Below, one piece after another: positions 25,231-32,592 of a stretch of 32,829 nt of DNA. How positions within the stretch are numbered: the first letter of the stretch is position 1; the number at the start of each line of letters is the position of its first letter. Origin of the DNA: CAYZXL01 sp964482435 (GTDB taxonomy: Bacteria; Auribacterota; JABMQX01). The notes under the pieces were generated by a model. It saw nothing but the letters and a program-made list of their open reading frames with translations. It was not told where the DNA came from and did not search any database. The translations under genes were made by a program, and so were the position numbers. The stretch is from the NCBI GenBank assembly GCA_964482435.1, contig CAYZXL010000054.1:1-32829 (forward strand). Reading direction: 5' to 3'.

Positions 25231-25274
25231 CTGCTGCGACCGGAATGCCTGTGGACACGCGAGGCGCGCTTTAG
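25176..25274 (+). pseudogene. Truncated HEPN partner of the MNT protein
   Basis: 32 codons overlapping the last 55 bases of the MNT gene. VRELVQKAEESVAAATGM matches how HEPN toxins of MNT-HEPN pairs usually begin (ELxxKAExxLxAA), but the frame ends at TAG 25272-25274 before the catalytic RxxxxH. It is best read as the stub of a deleted toxin. The match is short, so the call is moderate. Confidence 0.5.
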
Positions 25275-25371
25275 TACAATCAAGGTTGGCTCCGGGGCCG
25301 GGGAGCGTAGTGATTTCACGCGTGAGCCCAGACAGCCAGCTAAGTGCAAGGAGCGATCAAGGAGGTAGGCA

Positions 25372-26010
25372 ATGGCTTGGTTAGATAACCTTTTCAGCGG
25401 TACCTTTGGCGCCATAGTCTCTGCCGTCGTGGCGTATTACATCCACCTCAAGAGCAGGAAGCCACCTCACGGCAGAGCCTACGAGATCCTCCAGGCGCTG
25501 GGAAAGATCCTGCAAGAACCAGAGGGAGAATACTACTTCACACGCTCGGCTGACGACAATTTCCACGTTGCAAATCACATTTATAATCATGCGGACGGGG
25601 AGATTATTGCCACGGCCTTCAACGAAGACCCCTCGACCTACGGGGAACGCGACCTGGCGAGGTCCTTCAGGTACGGCGGATCGCTGTTCACGAGAATAAC
25701 TTGCGAGGAGGTATGCGGTCCAGAATCCCAAAAGAGGGCGAAAGAATTCCTCTCCAACATTCTCAAGGGATCCACTTTTGTGGTTATTCCCCGGGGGCAA
25801 GCGATAACAAGACTGGACGGCATATTTTGCAGGCTCCGCGATGACACGCACCTTTCCTTTCTGGCGTTCCGCCATCCCACCGACCCAAAGAAGAACAAGG
25901 GGGTCATCTTCAGGGATGGCATCGCGCGGAGCTTCTTCGACTACCACCTCGGACTGGTCGAGAAATACGCCAAGAAGCAGGGAGCCAAGCAGCCCGAGGC
26001 TCCCGAATAG
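25372..26010 (+). CDS. Membrane-anchored protein of unknown function
   Basis: 212 residues. Residues about 6-24 (NLFSGTFGAIVSAVVAYYI) form one N-terminal membrane anchor; the rest is a soluble alpha/beta domain, probably cytoplasmic. It includes YYFTRSADDNFHVANHIY, IATAFNEDPSTYGERDL, STFVVIPRG and LSFLAFRHPTD, and ends in a Lys/Pro-rich tail. The layout (strand, His/Asn positions, a late strand) is loosely like phospholipase-D-type or sensor folds, but no catalytic motif is visible, so no function is claimed. An excellent site (AAGGAGGT, 25359-25366) precedes ATG 25372, identical in context to the one before the 36-aa gene at 2900. Confidence 0.75.
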   Translation: MAWLDNLFSGTFGAIVSAVVAYYIHLKSRKPPHGRAYEILQALGKILQEPEGEYYFTRSADDNFHVANHIYNHADGEIIATAFNEDPSTYGERDLARSFRYGGSLFTRITCEEVCGPESQKRAKEFLSNILKGSTFVVIPRGQAITRLDGIFCRLRDDTHLSFLAFRHPTDPKKNKGVIFRDGIARSFFDYHLGLVEKYAKKQGAKQPEAPE

Positions 26011-26105
26011 CAGCCGCTGCCGCCCCCCTCGAGTCGCTGCGCCAGGAGGGAAGCCATGCTACGTGCCGGGCTCTTCCCGCATGATCCATGAGGGAACGAT
26101 TTGAA

Positions 26106-26624
26106 ATGCACAACGTATTTCAGGCGGAGTTTGAAGGGACGTTTTCGCCGGAGAGGCTGAGGGCGGATTTCATCCCTGCGTTAGCGGAGCGGGTGCGGCG
26201 CGGGTTGCTTCCGCTGGCGAGTCATCGCCGGAACAGGTATGCCGTCATCGAGGAGTCGGACAACGAGTTGAGGTTTCGGAGTGTCGGTTTTCTGACCTCG
26301 CTGAACATCGGCTGGAATGACGTTCGGGTGCAAGTGGAATCCGTAGCGGGCGGCGCTCCCCAGATTCAGTACAAGGTTGGTTATTGGGGATGGGCGGCGT
26401 ACTGCGTGGCTCTTTGCGGCGTCATCGGGATTGTTTTGATTGCGGCGTTTCTGCTGTTCGGGTCGAAACTCAAAGGGCAACAGGCTGGCGGGGAAGTCAT
26501 TTTCTGGGCAATGGTTATATTCTGGGGATTCGTGTGGCCGTGGGTTCTGGTGGCTATGCACAAGCGCCCTGCGGCAAGGGCCCTCGAACGACTTTTCGCA
26601 CGGCTGAACGAGACGGGAACGTAA
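26106..26624 (+). CDS. Two-TM membrane protein of unknown function
   Basis: 172 residues. A soluble N-terminal domain (1-90, mixed alpha/beta, FQAEFEGTFSPERLRADF...) is followed by two membrane segments, at about 93-118 (AAYCVALCGVIGIVLIAAFL) and about 130-152 (VIFWAMVIFWGFVWPWVLVA), then a short basic tail (KRPAARALERLFARL). ATG 26106 is chosen because the duplicate at 24602 starts at the equivalent codon and GAGGGA lies 9 nt before it; ATG 26088 has no site. The gene converges on the Fe-S gene across 72 nt. Confidence 0.75.
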   Translation: MHNVFQAEFEGTFSPERLRADFIPALAERVRRGLLPLASHRRNRYAVIEESDNELRFRSVGFLTSLNIGWNDVRVQVESVAGGAPQIQYKVGYWGWAAYCVALCGVIGIVLIAAFLLFGSKLKGQQAGGEVIFWAMVIFWGFVWPWVLVAMHKRPAARALERLFARLNETGT

Positions 26625-26696
26625 CTCCTGGGAAGTGCGCACTCCCGGCGTGTTTCCAGTGGCGGCGGTGAGACCACCAGCGACCGAGGGAAGGCT

Positions 26697-27926
26697 CTAC
26701 CGGCTGGGCGGCTTTTCGGGCGGGCCAAGCGCTTCGGCGAGGATTTGCGCTATATGGAGAACTGGCAGCTCGATGCCTCTCTGAGCGAGTTGGTCGCGAA
26801 GCTGGAGGATGCAGCCGGGGCATTCGGTTGCCAATAAGTCTGCCCGTGCTCGACGAACCGCCTCAACCTTCCTTTCCGCAATCCTCGACGCCATGTCGTA
26901 GTGATGGACGCTGAACAACCCGCCCATTCCGCAGCAAAGGTCCTCGCCTTCAGAAGGCAGATACCTCGCGGCTTTCCGAAGAACATCTCGCGGCTCGTCC
27001 ACAATCTGGCGACCATAACGCAGGTGGCAAGGGTCGTGGTAGAGGACTGTCCTGTCGAGGGGAGCGATCCGATGGTCGAGTTGCGGCGCAATAAACTCGC
27101 TGAAACTGAAGACCCTCTCGGCAAATTTTCCTGCCCTTTCACCGAGAAGTCCCGGGTATTCGTCCTTCAAGGTCTTTCCGCAACTCGCGCACGCAGCCAC
27201 GATCGGTGAATCGCCGCTGAAGGCACTCAAGTTGAGCTCTGCAATTCGCCGCGCCTGTTCCACGTCGCCGAGAGAAAGGAGCGGTGTCCCACAGCAAAGC
27301 TGGTTGGGCGGCACGACGACGGAATACCCGAGGCGGCGCAGAACCCGAATGGCGGACTCAATCATCTCAGGATAAGCATAGTTCATCAAGCAGCCGACAA
27401 AGAGAGAGACGGTGTTGCCCTTGGGTGCTTTTCTTGCCCCGGAACGTTGAAGAGCCGTGCGAGAAGCCAGGCGCGGTATTCGCCTGCGCCCTTTGAATAA
27501 AAGCGGGATGTGCCTGGTCGTTCCCTTCTTTCCCGGAAGGAGAAATTGAAAAACGCCAGCGAGCCAGACGAGGAGGTCCATTCGCTTTCTCCTCGGCAGG
27601 ATTGAGCGAAAGACGAACTTGTTCCACAGAGACAATCCGTATTTTCTCGGGATACGCTGGCGGAGGAGAGTGATAATCGTCTGCACTTCAACGCCGCTCG
27701 GGCAAGCCCAGGAGCACCGGAGGCACCTCAGGCACGATTGGATGCTTTCTTTGAGCTTCGGGGTGAAGAGAAGGTTTTGGGCGAGGACGGCTTCGGCAAG
27801 GGCTATTCTCCCTCTGGCGACGCGAATCTCGTCGGTGGTCAACTGATACGTCGGACACAAGGCGAGGCACTTCCCGCATCGGGAGCACTTGTTTATCTGA
27901 TATTGAGCGAATCGAAGGGTATTCAT
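26697..27926 (-). CDS. GlcF-like Fe-S oxidoreductase (CCG domains)
   Basis: 409 residues. Two [4Fe-4S] ferredoxin motifs occur: CSRCGKCLALCP (C14, C17, C20, C24) and CLRCLRCSWACP (C65, C68, C71, C75). Two cysteine-rich CCG domains follow (LFVGCLMNY ... NQLCCGTPL; HDPCHL ... EDLCCGMGG ... TECPGC). This is the architecture of glycolate oxidase subunit GlcF and related heterodisulfide-reductase-like electron-transfer proteins. No GlcD/E-type flavoprotein is in the window, so the partner and substrate are open. The start at 27926 overlaps the surE stop as ATGA, which couples translation; a long upstream extension inside surE is rejected. It is the last gene of the minus-strand operon. Confidence 0.88.
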   Translation of the reverse strand: MNTLRFAQYQINKCSRCGKCLALCPTYQLTTDEIRVARGRIALAEAVLAQNLLFTPKLKESIQSCLRCLRCSWACPSGVEVQTIITLLRQRIPRKYGLSLWNKFVFRSILPRRKRMDLLVWLAGVFQFLLPGKKGTTRHIPLLFKGRRRIPRLASRTALQRSGARKAPKGNTVSLFVGCLMNYAYPEMIESAIRVLRRLGYSVVVPPNQLCCGTPLLSLGDVEQARRIAELNLSAFSGDSPIVAACASCGKTLKDEYPGLLGERAGKFAERVFSFSEFIAPQLDHRIAPLDRTVLYHDPCHLRYGRQIVDEPRDVLRKAARYLPSEGEDLCCGMGGLFSVHHYDMASRIAERKVEAVRRARADLLATECPGCILQLRDQLAQRGIELPVLHIAQILAEALGPPEKPPSR

Positions 27927-28681
27927 CTCGTGATTTTCCGGCGGAGAAGAGCCTCGATGCTTGGATAGTGAGTCAGGTCGAAGTGGATGGGGGTAACGGA
28001 GATATAGTCGTTGGCGAGGGCTGTCACGTCCACATCGGGCGGCTCGGCGAGGTCGAGGAGCTTCCCGCCGAGGGTGAAAACCATTTTGTCGGGGGAAACG
28101 TCCTCCCTCTCGAATCGCTCCCCGTAGCACGACTGCGACTGCCTTGTTATTGCGACCCCCTTGACCTGTTCCTCCGGCATGGCGGGGACGTTGACGTTGA
28201 GGAAGACGCCGGGCGGAAGAAATCGCTCGTCGAGGAGCGACTGCGCGAGATTTGCCGCGAACTTCGCCGCGTAGGAGAAATCCGACGGGTGTCTGGCGCC
28301 GAGAGAGATTGCCACGGCAGGTATCCCCATGATCGCCGCCTCGAGAGCAGCCGAAACGGTTCCGGAGTAGATGACGTCAATGCCAACGTTGGAGCCGGAG
28401 TTGATTCCCGACAGGACGAGGTCGGGTTTCGGTCCCCTCATCCCTTTGACGGCGATTTTGAGGCAGTCCACGGGGGTGCCTTCGACGGAATATGCAGGCG
28501 CTCCATCGAGCATAATTTTCTCGACGGCAATCGGGCGAGCAATGGTTACGCCGTGCGCAACGCCGCTCTTCTCCGCTGAAGGAGCGAAGACGATTGTCTC
28601 GGCGACGTTCCGGAGCGCTTTCCGGAGCGAAAGCAAGCCTTCCGCGTAGATGCCATCGTCATTGGTCAGAAGGATTAGCAT
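27923..28681 (-). CDS. surE: 5'/3'-nucleotidase SurE
   Basis: 252-residue metal-dependent nucleotidase that removes phosphate from nucleoside monophosphates. TNDDG (D8-D9, metal site) near the N-terminus, APSAEKSG, EGTPVDC and SGINSGSNVG are all family hallmarks. The length is typical (about 250). The start ATG 28681 lies inside the 3' end of the upstream gene (23-nt overlap) and the stop overlaps the next gene by 4 nt, so the three are cotranslated. No key residue appears missing. Confidence 0.95.
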   Translation of the reverse strand: MLILLTNDDGIYAEGLLSLRKALRNVAETIVFAPSAEKSGVAHGVTIARPIAVEKIMLDGAPAYSVEGTPVDCLKIAVKGMRGPKPDLVLSGINSGSNVGIDVIYSGTVSAALEAAIMGIPAVAISLGARHPSDFSYAAKFAANLAQSLLDERFLPPGVFLNVNVPAMPEEQVKGVAITRQSQSCYGERFEREDVSPDKMVFTLGGKLLDLAEPPDVDVTALANDYISVTPIHFDLTHYPSIEALLRRKITR

Positions 28682-29840
28682 TCTCGTCCTTTTTGGCTTT
28701 GAATTCGGGCGACTCTTCGAGTCTCTTTCTGAGCCTTTCGGCTAAAGCAAAGTGTTTTCTGAATTCGGCTCGATCGTCCTTCGCAATGGCGGTAATAGCC
28801 AGCAAATACTCCTGGAGAATCGGGCCGTATTCGGGCTTCGCCCTAAGGCTGAGGCTGAAGACCTCCGAGGCCTTTTGACTGGCGATTTGCTGGACGATGA
28901 GCCTGTTCCTGTGGCGAAACAGCCCCGGCAAATCGGTCGTAACGAGCTTCTCTTCGAGCGAGTCCCTGTCCACAGTCGGAATGTCCGCAATGAGAACGCG
29001 GTCGAGCGCCTTTTTTGTTTCCGAAAGAGGCATTCGAGATGAACCGATTGTCCGCTCAGCTTGCAGAACTGCGAATTTCTTCCAGCTCTCCTGGAGCTGC
29101 GGCAGAGCGCCAAAATCGCGGGAGAAAGCGAAAAGAAGAGATGCCGTAAAATCTTTTTCGCCGCTGAGTCGCGCGATGGCTTCTCTGAGCCTGGACCTAC
29201 CGTCCTGCCGATGAAGCAAGAAATCCACGACGCTGGCGCTCTGCTTGAAGAAGAGTTCGCGTTGAGTCTCGTCGAGAGGAATGAAATCGGTCCGAAAGAG
29301 CTGTTCGAGGGGAAGAAAGTCTTCTTTTCGGACGGCCTCGGCAATATATTCCCGGAAGACGGAGAGGTTTGCGGCCGAGAGGTTTTCGGCGATGCCGCAG
29401 AAGAGCCAGGGAGGAACCGGCGCCGCCGGAGGGAGTTTTTCCTGAGGAGCCGTTAGACCCGCCATGTCTGACACGCAAAGCTCGACGACCCGGAGGACCA
29501 CGGCGTCATCCCTTTTGTTCGGATAGACATCGGATGCCACAGTCTTGAAGGCACCTTTTGTCACCGAGATTGTCCAGAGGCGCAGCTCGCCCTCGGCTTC
29601 CTTTTCAGTTCGATAACGAAGGATAATGCTGGCTGCCCGCTGCCATTCGCTATGACACTCAAGCAGTCCGAAAACTTTTTCCCTCGTCAGCTCAGCCGCC
29701 CGAGCGACCCATCCGGCAAGGGCGGGGTCAGGGGCGGTGACGAGGAAATTGCCGTTGTAGCTTCTAATGGTTCGAAATTGGTCTTCAGCGCCTATCGGCG
29801 TCACGAAAAGAAGCGAGATGAGGGCGGCGATCAGAGACAT
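28659..29840 (-). CDS. Exported peptidase-MA-like protein without HExxH
   Basis: 393 residues. Residues 1-18 form a signal peptide (MSLIAALISLLFVTPIGA). The middle has the peptidase MA-like layout: WLFCGIAENLS (usual WLxEGxAE), LPLEQLFRTDFIP, LFFKQSASVVDFLL and FTASLLFAFSRDFGALPQLQESWKKF. Where the gluzincin HExxH should lie, VVELCVSDMAGL is found, so the zinc site is probably lost and the protein is a pseudo-enzyme or scaffold. A charged C-terminal helix ends at the stop codon. The start is uncertain: ATG 29840 gives the signal peptide and is chosen. An upstream in-frame ATG at 29924 overlaps dtd but adds 28 unlikely residues. Between dtd and surE, it is probably cotranscribed. Confidence 0.7.
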   Translation of the reverse strand: MSLIAALISLLFVTPIGAEDQFRTIRSYNGNFLVTAPDPALAGWVARAAELTREKVFGLLECHSEWQRAASIILRYRTEKEAEGELRLWTISVTKGAFKTVASDVYPNKRDDAVVLRVVELCVSDMAGLTAPQEKLPPAAPVPPWLFCGIAENLSAANLSVFREYIAEAVRKEDFLPLEQLFRTDFIPLDETQRELFFKQSASVVDFLLHRQDGRSRLREAIARLSGEKDFTASLLFAFSRDFGALPQLQESWKKFAVLQAERTIGSSRMPLSETKKALDRVLIADIPTVDRDSLEEKLVTTDLPGLFRHRNRLIVQQIASQKASEVFSLSLRAKPEYGPILQEYLLAITAIAKDDRAEFRKHFALAERLRKRLEESPEFKAKKDENANPSDQ

Positions 29841-29916
29841 GTGCTTCACGCACTGAACGAGTGCCCCTCCTTGTCTTGTCCCCGACTTCGCAAGAGAATC
29901 GCAGTTCTGACTCGCG

Positions 29917-30354
29917 TTATACATCTACAATCAGGGTGACCGGGCCCTCGTTCACAAGGGAAACCTTCATCATCGCTCCGAAGATTCCGCTGGCGACCTT
30001 AAGCCCGTAACCTTTCATTTTTCCTATGAAATATTCGTACAACTGCTCGGCTCTTTGCGGCTCTGCCGCGTCGGTGTAGCTGGGCCTGCGGCCTTTCCGG
30101 CAATCGCCGTAGAGGGTGAACTGGGACACCACGAGGACTTCGCCGCCGACATCCAGGCTGGAGAGGTTCATTTTCCCCTCCCGGTCGTTGAAGAAACGCA
30201 GAAAGGCGAGCTTTTCCGCCATGCGGTCGGCATCGCTTTCGGCGTCGGTATGGGTAACGCCGAGGAGGACGAGCATGCCGAAGCCTATTTGTCCGGTGAT
30301 TTGCCCGTCAACCGTGACGGATGCCGAACTGACTCTCTGAACGACCGCTCTCAA
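29917..30354 (-). CDS. dtd: D-aminoacyl-tRNA deacylase
   Basis: 145-residue proofreading enzyme that hydrolyses D-aminoacyl-tRNAs (and Gly-tRNA-Ala). SQFTLYGD (77-84) and NEGPVT (135-140, the Gly-cisPro site) are both present. It starts with TTG at 30354, supported by GGAGG about 10 nt upstream (minus strand, 30363-30367) and by the MRAVVQRV opening that is usual for Dtd. Its length is standard. A translation-quality gene next to tsaC and his genes is a common type of mixed housekeeping operon. Confidence 0.95.
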   Translation of the reverse strand: MRAVVQRVSSASVTVDGQITGQIGFGMLVLLGVTHTDAESDADRMAEKLAFLRFFNDREGKMNLSSLDVGGEVLVVSQFTLYGDCRKGRRPSYTDAAEPQRAEQLYEYFIGKMKGYGLKVASGIFGAMMKVSLVNEGPVTLIVDV

Positions 30355-30416
30355 CGTCGCTCCTCCAGCCGAAGGATCGCCTCACATGATGAAAACCGCG
30401 GTTGACGATCTCCCGC

Positions 30417-30444
30417 GGCGTGGGCTACGTGGTTTCACCACGCC
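30417..30444. repeat. Hairpin in the hisI-dtd gap
   Basis: GGCGTGG (30417-30423) and CCACGCC (30438-30444) form a 7-bp stem, with an alternative inner stem GTGG/CCAC. It lies in the 111-nt gap before dtd. It lacks a T-run and may be an RNA-processing or weak attenuation structure. Confidence 0.35.
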
Positions 30445-30465
30445 AGTGGGGGACGAAGTGACGAC

Positions 30466-30828
30466 CTAATCTTCAAGCTTTTCCTCGACGATCTCCTCCG
30501 AACCGTCCGGCAACACCTTCCGATAGAAACACGATGTGTAGTTTGTGTGACACACGGGACCTTTTTGCTCGACTTTGATGAGCAAGGAATTTCCGTAACA
30601 GTCGTACAGAATCTCCTTGACTTCCTGAGTGTGGCCGGAGGTCTCTCCCTTGACCCATCTGGTTTTCCTGCTGCGGCTCCAGAAAACCGGGCGGCCAATG
30701 CGAAGGGTCTCCTCGACCCCTTCCTTCTTCATGTATCCGAGCATAAGGACCTTGCCAGTGCGACAATCCTGAATAATCGCCGGAATAAGCCCATTCGGGT
30801 CGAATTTCAATTTGTCAATAAGTGCCAT
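30466..30828 (-). CDS. hisI: Phosphoribosyl-AMP cyclohydrolase HisI
   Basis: 120-residue enzyme for the third step of histidine synthesis (opens the purine ring of PR-AMP). The match is clear: AIIQDCRTGKVLMLGYM, FWSRSRKTRWVKGETSG, and the zinc cysteines in VCHTNYTSCF plus the Cys of DCYGN. No PR-ATP pyrophosphatase (HisE) part is fused. ATG 30828 has AAGGA 6 nt before it. A six-codon upstream extension is not needed. An oddity: the usual metal motif D-C-D-G-D appears as D-C-Y-G-N, losing two of three Asp. It lies in order with hisA, 95 nt apart. Confidence 0.92.
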   Translation of the reverse strand: MALIDKLKFDPNGLIPAIIQDCRTGKVLMLGYMKKEGVEETLRIGRPVFWSRSRKTRWVKGETSGHTQEVKEILYDCYGNSLLIKVEQKGPVCHTNYTSCFYRKVLPDGSEEIVEEKLED

Positions 30829-30923
30829 CCGAAATCCTTGGCTCATCTTCGCGCAAATTAAGTCCTGTCACGGGCAAGGGCGCTGCGTCGTGACCACTTC
30901 CCTCAGTACGCCCGCCCCTGAAC

Positions 30924-31652
30924 TCACTCTTGTCCTTTTCCGACTCTCACGGCCTCTGAAAGGTCAAGGGTGCCCTCGTAAAGGGCTTTTCCGACGATAA
31001 CACCGATAACCCCGTCCTTTTCGAAAGCTTTGAGTTCCCGAATGTCGTCCAGGGAACTAACACCGCCGGAAGCGATTATATCCATGGAAACCACGCTTGC
31101 TAACCCCTGGATGCCCCTGAGGATTGGCCCCTGCAACGTCCCGTCAACAGAGATGTCCGTAAAGACGACGGTTTTCACGCCCATTTCCTCGACCTGGCGG
31201 GCGAAATCCACCGCAAGGAGGTTTGTCGAGCGAGTCCATCCCTCGACGGCAACCATGCCGCCCCTCGCGTCTATCCCGACGGCGATTTTATCGCCGAACT
31301 GCGAAAGGGCCTCCGTGAGGAAGTCCCTCTGACAGGCTTTCGTGCCCAGGACGACCCGCTGGACGCCCGTCTCTAACACCTCAGAAATTTGCTCCATGCT
31401 CCTGACGCCGCCACCGAACTCTGCGCGAATCTTGACTGAGCGGACAATTTGCTCCACGTGGGCCAGGTTTGAAATCTTGCCGGTGATTGCGCCGTCGAGG
31501 TCCACCAGGTGCAGGAACTCGGCGCCAAGGGCTTCCCATTTCCGGGCAACGGCAGCGGGGTCGTCGGAATAGACCACCTTCGTCTCGGCTTGCCCTCTCA
31601 GAAGCCGGACGCATTTCCCGCCCATCAAGTCTATTGCAGGTATTACCAGCAC
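30924..31652 (-). CDS. hisA: ProFAR isomerase HisA
   Basis: 242-residue TIM-barrel enzyme, fourth step of histidine synthesis (N'-ProFAR to PRFAR). Catalytic Asp8 (PAIDL) and Asp128 (GIDAR) are present, with phosphate-binding Gly motifs (FGGGVR, SGGVSS) and FTDISVDGT. It begins with GTG at 31652 with GGGAGGA 5 nt upstream. The length is standard. HisF and HisH are not in the window, so the his genes are split in this genome. Confidence 0.95.
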   Translation of the reverse strand: MLVIPAIDLMGGKCVRLLRGQAETKVVYSDDPAAVARKWEALGAEFLHLVDLDGAITGKISNLAHVEQIVRSVKIRAEFGGGVRSMEQISEVLETGVQRVVLGTKACQRDFLTEALSQFGDKIAVGIDARGGMVAVEGWTRSTNLLAVDFARQVEEMGVKTVVFTDISVDGTLQGPILRGIQGLASVVSMDIIASGGVSSLDDIRELKAFEKDGVIGVIVGKALYEGTLDLSEAVRVGKGQE

Positions 31653-31897
31653 AGTATCCTCCCGTCGAGCTGTCGGTGCGCAATGGGTCGAAAACGGCGG
31701 CAGACCGGTGAAAGCTGCCCACTGAAGTTCCTTGCCTCCAAGAGAGAAGGTATCAAAGAAGGAGCAAAAGTGGAAGGCTTTTCAGCGGCAGGAGAATCGT
31801 CCCGTCCTCGCAAGGGATGCGGGCAGCCTTTGTACGGGCTGGGTCGTCTGCGATGCGGGGCACCTCCCTGTCAACTACTACGCGGCAGCGGGCGCCT
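31653..31897. other. Gap between tsaC and hisA
   Basis: 245 bases. A plus-strand frame begins at a TTG at 31732 and looks partly protein-like (KVSKKEQKWKAFQRQENR, then CDAGHLPVNYYAAAGAFM), but it has no good start and overlaps the end of tsaC. I recognise no family and treat it as a possible relic. Confidence 0.35.
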
Positions 31898-32542
31898 TCA
31901 TGGATGAGCCCTTACATCGGTGCCCAGGACCCGCGACAGCTCATTAACCGAAATCGCGCCTTCTCGAAGGACAATGGGCTGGTCCCCGCTCAGGTCAACG
32001 ACCGTTGACTCGCACGCCAGTTCCGTTTCCCCGGCGTCAATAATGAAATCCACTCTCCCTTGCATGGCCTCGATAGCGCCTTTCCCGTCAACGGGGCTTT
32101 CCTCTCCGCTCAGATTTGCGCTCGTTCCTGCCAGAGGAATGCCCGCCAGGGAAATGAGACGCCGCGCGACCTCGTCCGACGGGATGCGGAACCCGATGCT
32201 ACCACCGCTGCGTCCGGGAAGCACAAGTGTCAGAGGACCCGGCAGGAACTTTTCCGCTAACCTCCTCGCTGCCTCGGACATCACTGATCGCTTCTCCATT
32301 TCCGCCGCCGAGAGCAAATAGATGGGGAGGGGCTTGGAAGACTCCCTTTTCTTCAGGGCAAATATTCTCTCCTTGGCGGCCTCATCGTCGTACCGGCATC
32401 CTACTCCATACACTGTCTCCGTCGGGAACACGACGATTTTCCCATGCTTGATTGCCTCGGCGGCAGGTAGAAGGAGGGTGTCTTTTACCTCTTTGCGCGA
32501 TACAGTGATAATGTGTGTTTTTTTCTGGCGCATGTAACCCAT
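31898..32542 (-). CDS. tsaC: Threonylcarbamoyl-AMP synthase (TsaC/Sua5 family)
   Basis: 214-residue YrdC-fold enzyme that makes threonylcarbamoyl-AMP from Thr, bicarbonate and ATP for the t6A37 tRNA modification. PTETVYGVG, KKRESSKPLPIY, GPLTLVLPGR, TSANLSGEESP and ESTVVDLSG are family blocks. There is no C-terminal Sua5 domain, so it is the short TsaC type. Two ATGs (32542 and 32533) are possible. Both follow the predicted promoter. It is the first gene of the minus-strand operon leading to hisA. Confidence 0.92.
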   Translation of the reverse strand: MGYMRQKKTHIITVSRKEVKDTLLLPAAEAIKHGKIVVFPTETVYGVGCRYDDEAAKERIFALKKRESSKPLPIYLLSAAEMEKRSVMSEAARRLAEKFLPGPLTLVLPGRSGGSIGFRIPSDEVARRLISLAGIPLAGTSANLSGEESPVDGKGAIEAMQGRVDFIIDAGETELACESTVVDLSGDQPIVLREGAISVNELSRVLGTDVRAHP

Positions 32543-32562
32543 GCTCTCGTTGTCTTCACGAT

Positions 32563-32592
32563 AGCATATTTTTCCACAGGTCGGCCTGGCAA
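32563..32592 (-). promoter_or_regulatory. Promoter of the tsaC-his-dtd-surE operon
   Basis: On the minus strand, TTGCCA (32592-32587, five of six), an 18-nt spacer and TATGCT (32568-32563, four of six). Transcription would start near 32556, about 14 nt before the tsaC ATG. Confidence 0.5.

Noticed and set aside
31732..31947. Plus-strand protein-like frame between tsaC and hisA
   Set aside because: TTG start without a ribosome-binding site, antisense overlap with tsaC and no recognised family.
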